Of a stretch of DNA of 6,386 nt, positions 6,298-6,386 are shown piece after piece. Made by a program: the position numbers and the translations under genes. The stretch comes from Comamonadaceae bacterium. GTDB taxonomy: Bacteria; Pseudomonadota; Gammaproteobacteria; Burkholderiales; Burkholderiaceae_C. The notes under the pieces were generated by a model that saw only the letters and a list, made by a program, of their open reading frames with translations, searched no databases and was not told the DNA's origin. Location of the stretch: the NCBI GenBank assembly GCA_947478935.1, contig CANJXV010000150.1, positions 1 to 6,386 of the forward strand, given 5' to 3'. The first letter of the stretch is position 1, and each line of letters begins with the position of its first letter.

Positions 6298-6386
6298 ATG
6301 GCCACTATTCCAATTACCAAACGCGGCGCCGAAATCCTGAAAGCCGAGCTGCACCGGCTCAAGACGGTGGACCGTCCCGCCGTGAT
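6298..6386 (+). CDS. greA: Transcription elongation factor GreA, N-terminal start (partial)
   Basis: GreA binds the secondary channel of RNA polymerase and stimulates cleavage of backtracked transcripts. Only the first 29 codons are in the window. They read MATIPITKRGAEILKAELHR followed by LKTVDRPAV, which matches the conserved opening of proteobacterial GreA, the start of the N-terminal coiled-coil finger. The acidic fingertip residues and the C-terminal FKBP-like domain lie beyond the window. The ATG at 6298 is supported by the family's usual N-terminus; upstream only a weak CGAG (6287-6290) is available as a ribosome binding site. It follows carB by 85 nt, across the hairpin at 6226-6265. 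Whether it has its own promoter or relies on read-through is unclear. Confidence 0.93.
   Translation, partial: MATIPITKRGAEILKAELHRLKTVDRPAV

Overview
The window is an ordinary housekeeping stretch of a betaproteobacterial chromosome. The moderately high GC, the gene order rnhB – SpoU-type RNA methyltransferase – carA – LysE/LeuE exporter – carB – greA, and the wording of the proteins (the GreA start, a CarA that opens directly with LLSLKG and then AILALADGTVF, the LeuE-like protein between the two car genes) fit Burkholderiales, most likely Comamonadaceae. That placement rests on remembered gene order and protein similarity, not on a search. Every gene reads on the + strand. There are no mobile elements, CRISPR arrays, tRNA or rRNA genes, and no frameshifted or broken genes.

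Layout. Bases 1-122 are the 3' end of rnhB (ribonuclease HII). A 2'-O-RNA methyltransferase gene (119-895) begins inside the rnhB stop codon. Bases 896-1066 are a 171-nt gap with a short hairpin, a possible -10 box and a leader with several complementary segments before carA. carA (1067-2233) encodes the glutaminase subunit of carbamoyl-phosphate synthetase. A LeuE-type LysE-family exporter (2230-2886) overlaps its stop by 4 nt. After a 71-nt purine-rich gap comes carB (2958-6212), the large synthetase subunit. An 85-nt gap then carries a perfect 16-bp hairpin (6226-6265), and the 5' end of greA (from 6298) runs off the window.

Function. CarA releases ammonia from glutamine and passes it to CarB, which makes carbamoyl phosphate from bicarbonate and two ATP for both pyrimidine and arginine synthesis. 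CarB keeps the residues known in E. coli for ornithine activation and most of those for UMP/IMP binding, so feedback control is expected to persist. The exporter sits in the same presumed transcript, but its substrate and its link to carbamoyl phosphate cannot be read from sequence. rnhB and the methyltransferase look translationally coupled; greA probably starts a separate unit or is reached by read-through.

I found no convincing undescribed system. The items most worth a second look are the exporter wedged between carA and carB, the possible RNA structure in the carA leader that could mask its ribosome binding site, and the long hairpin between carB and greA.
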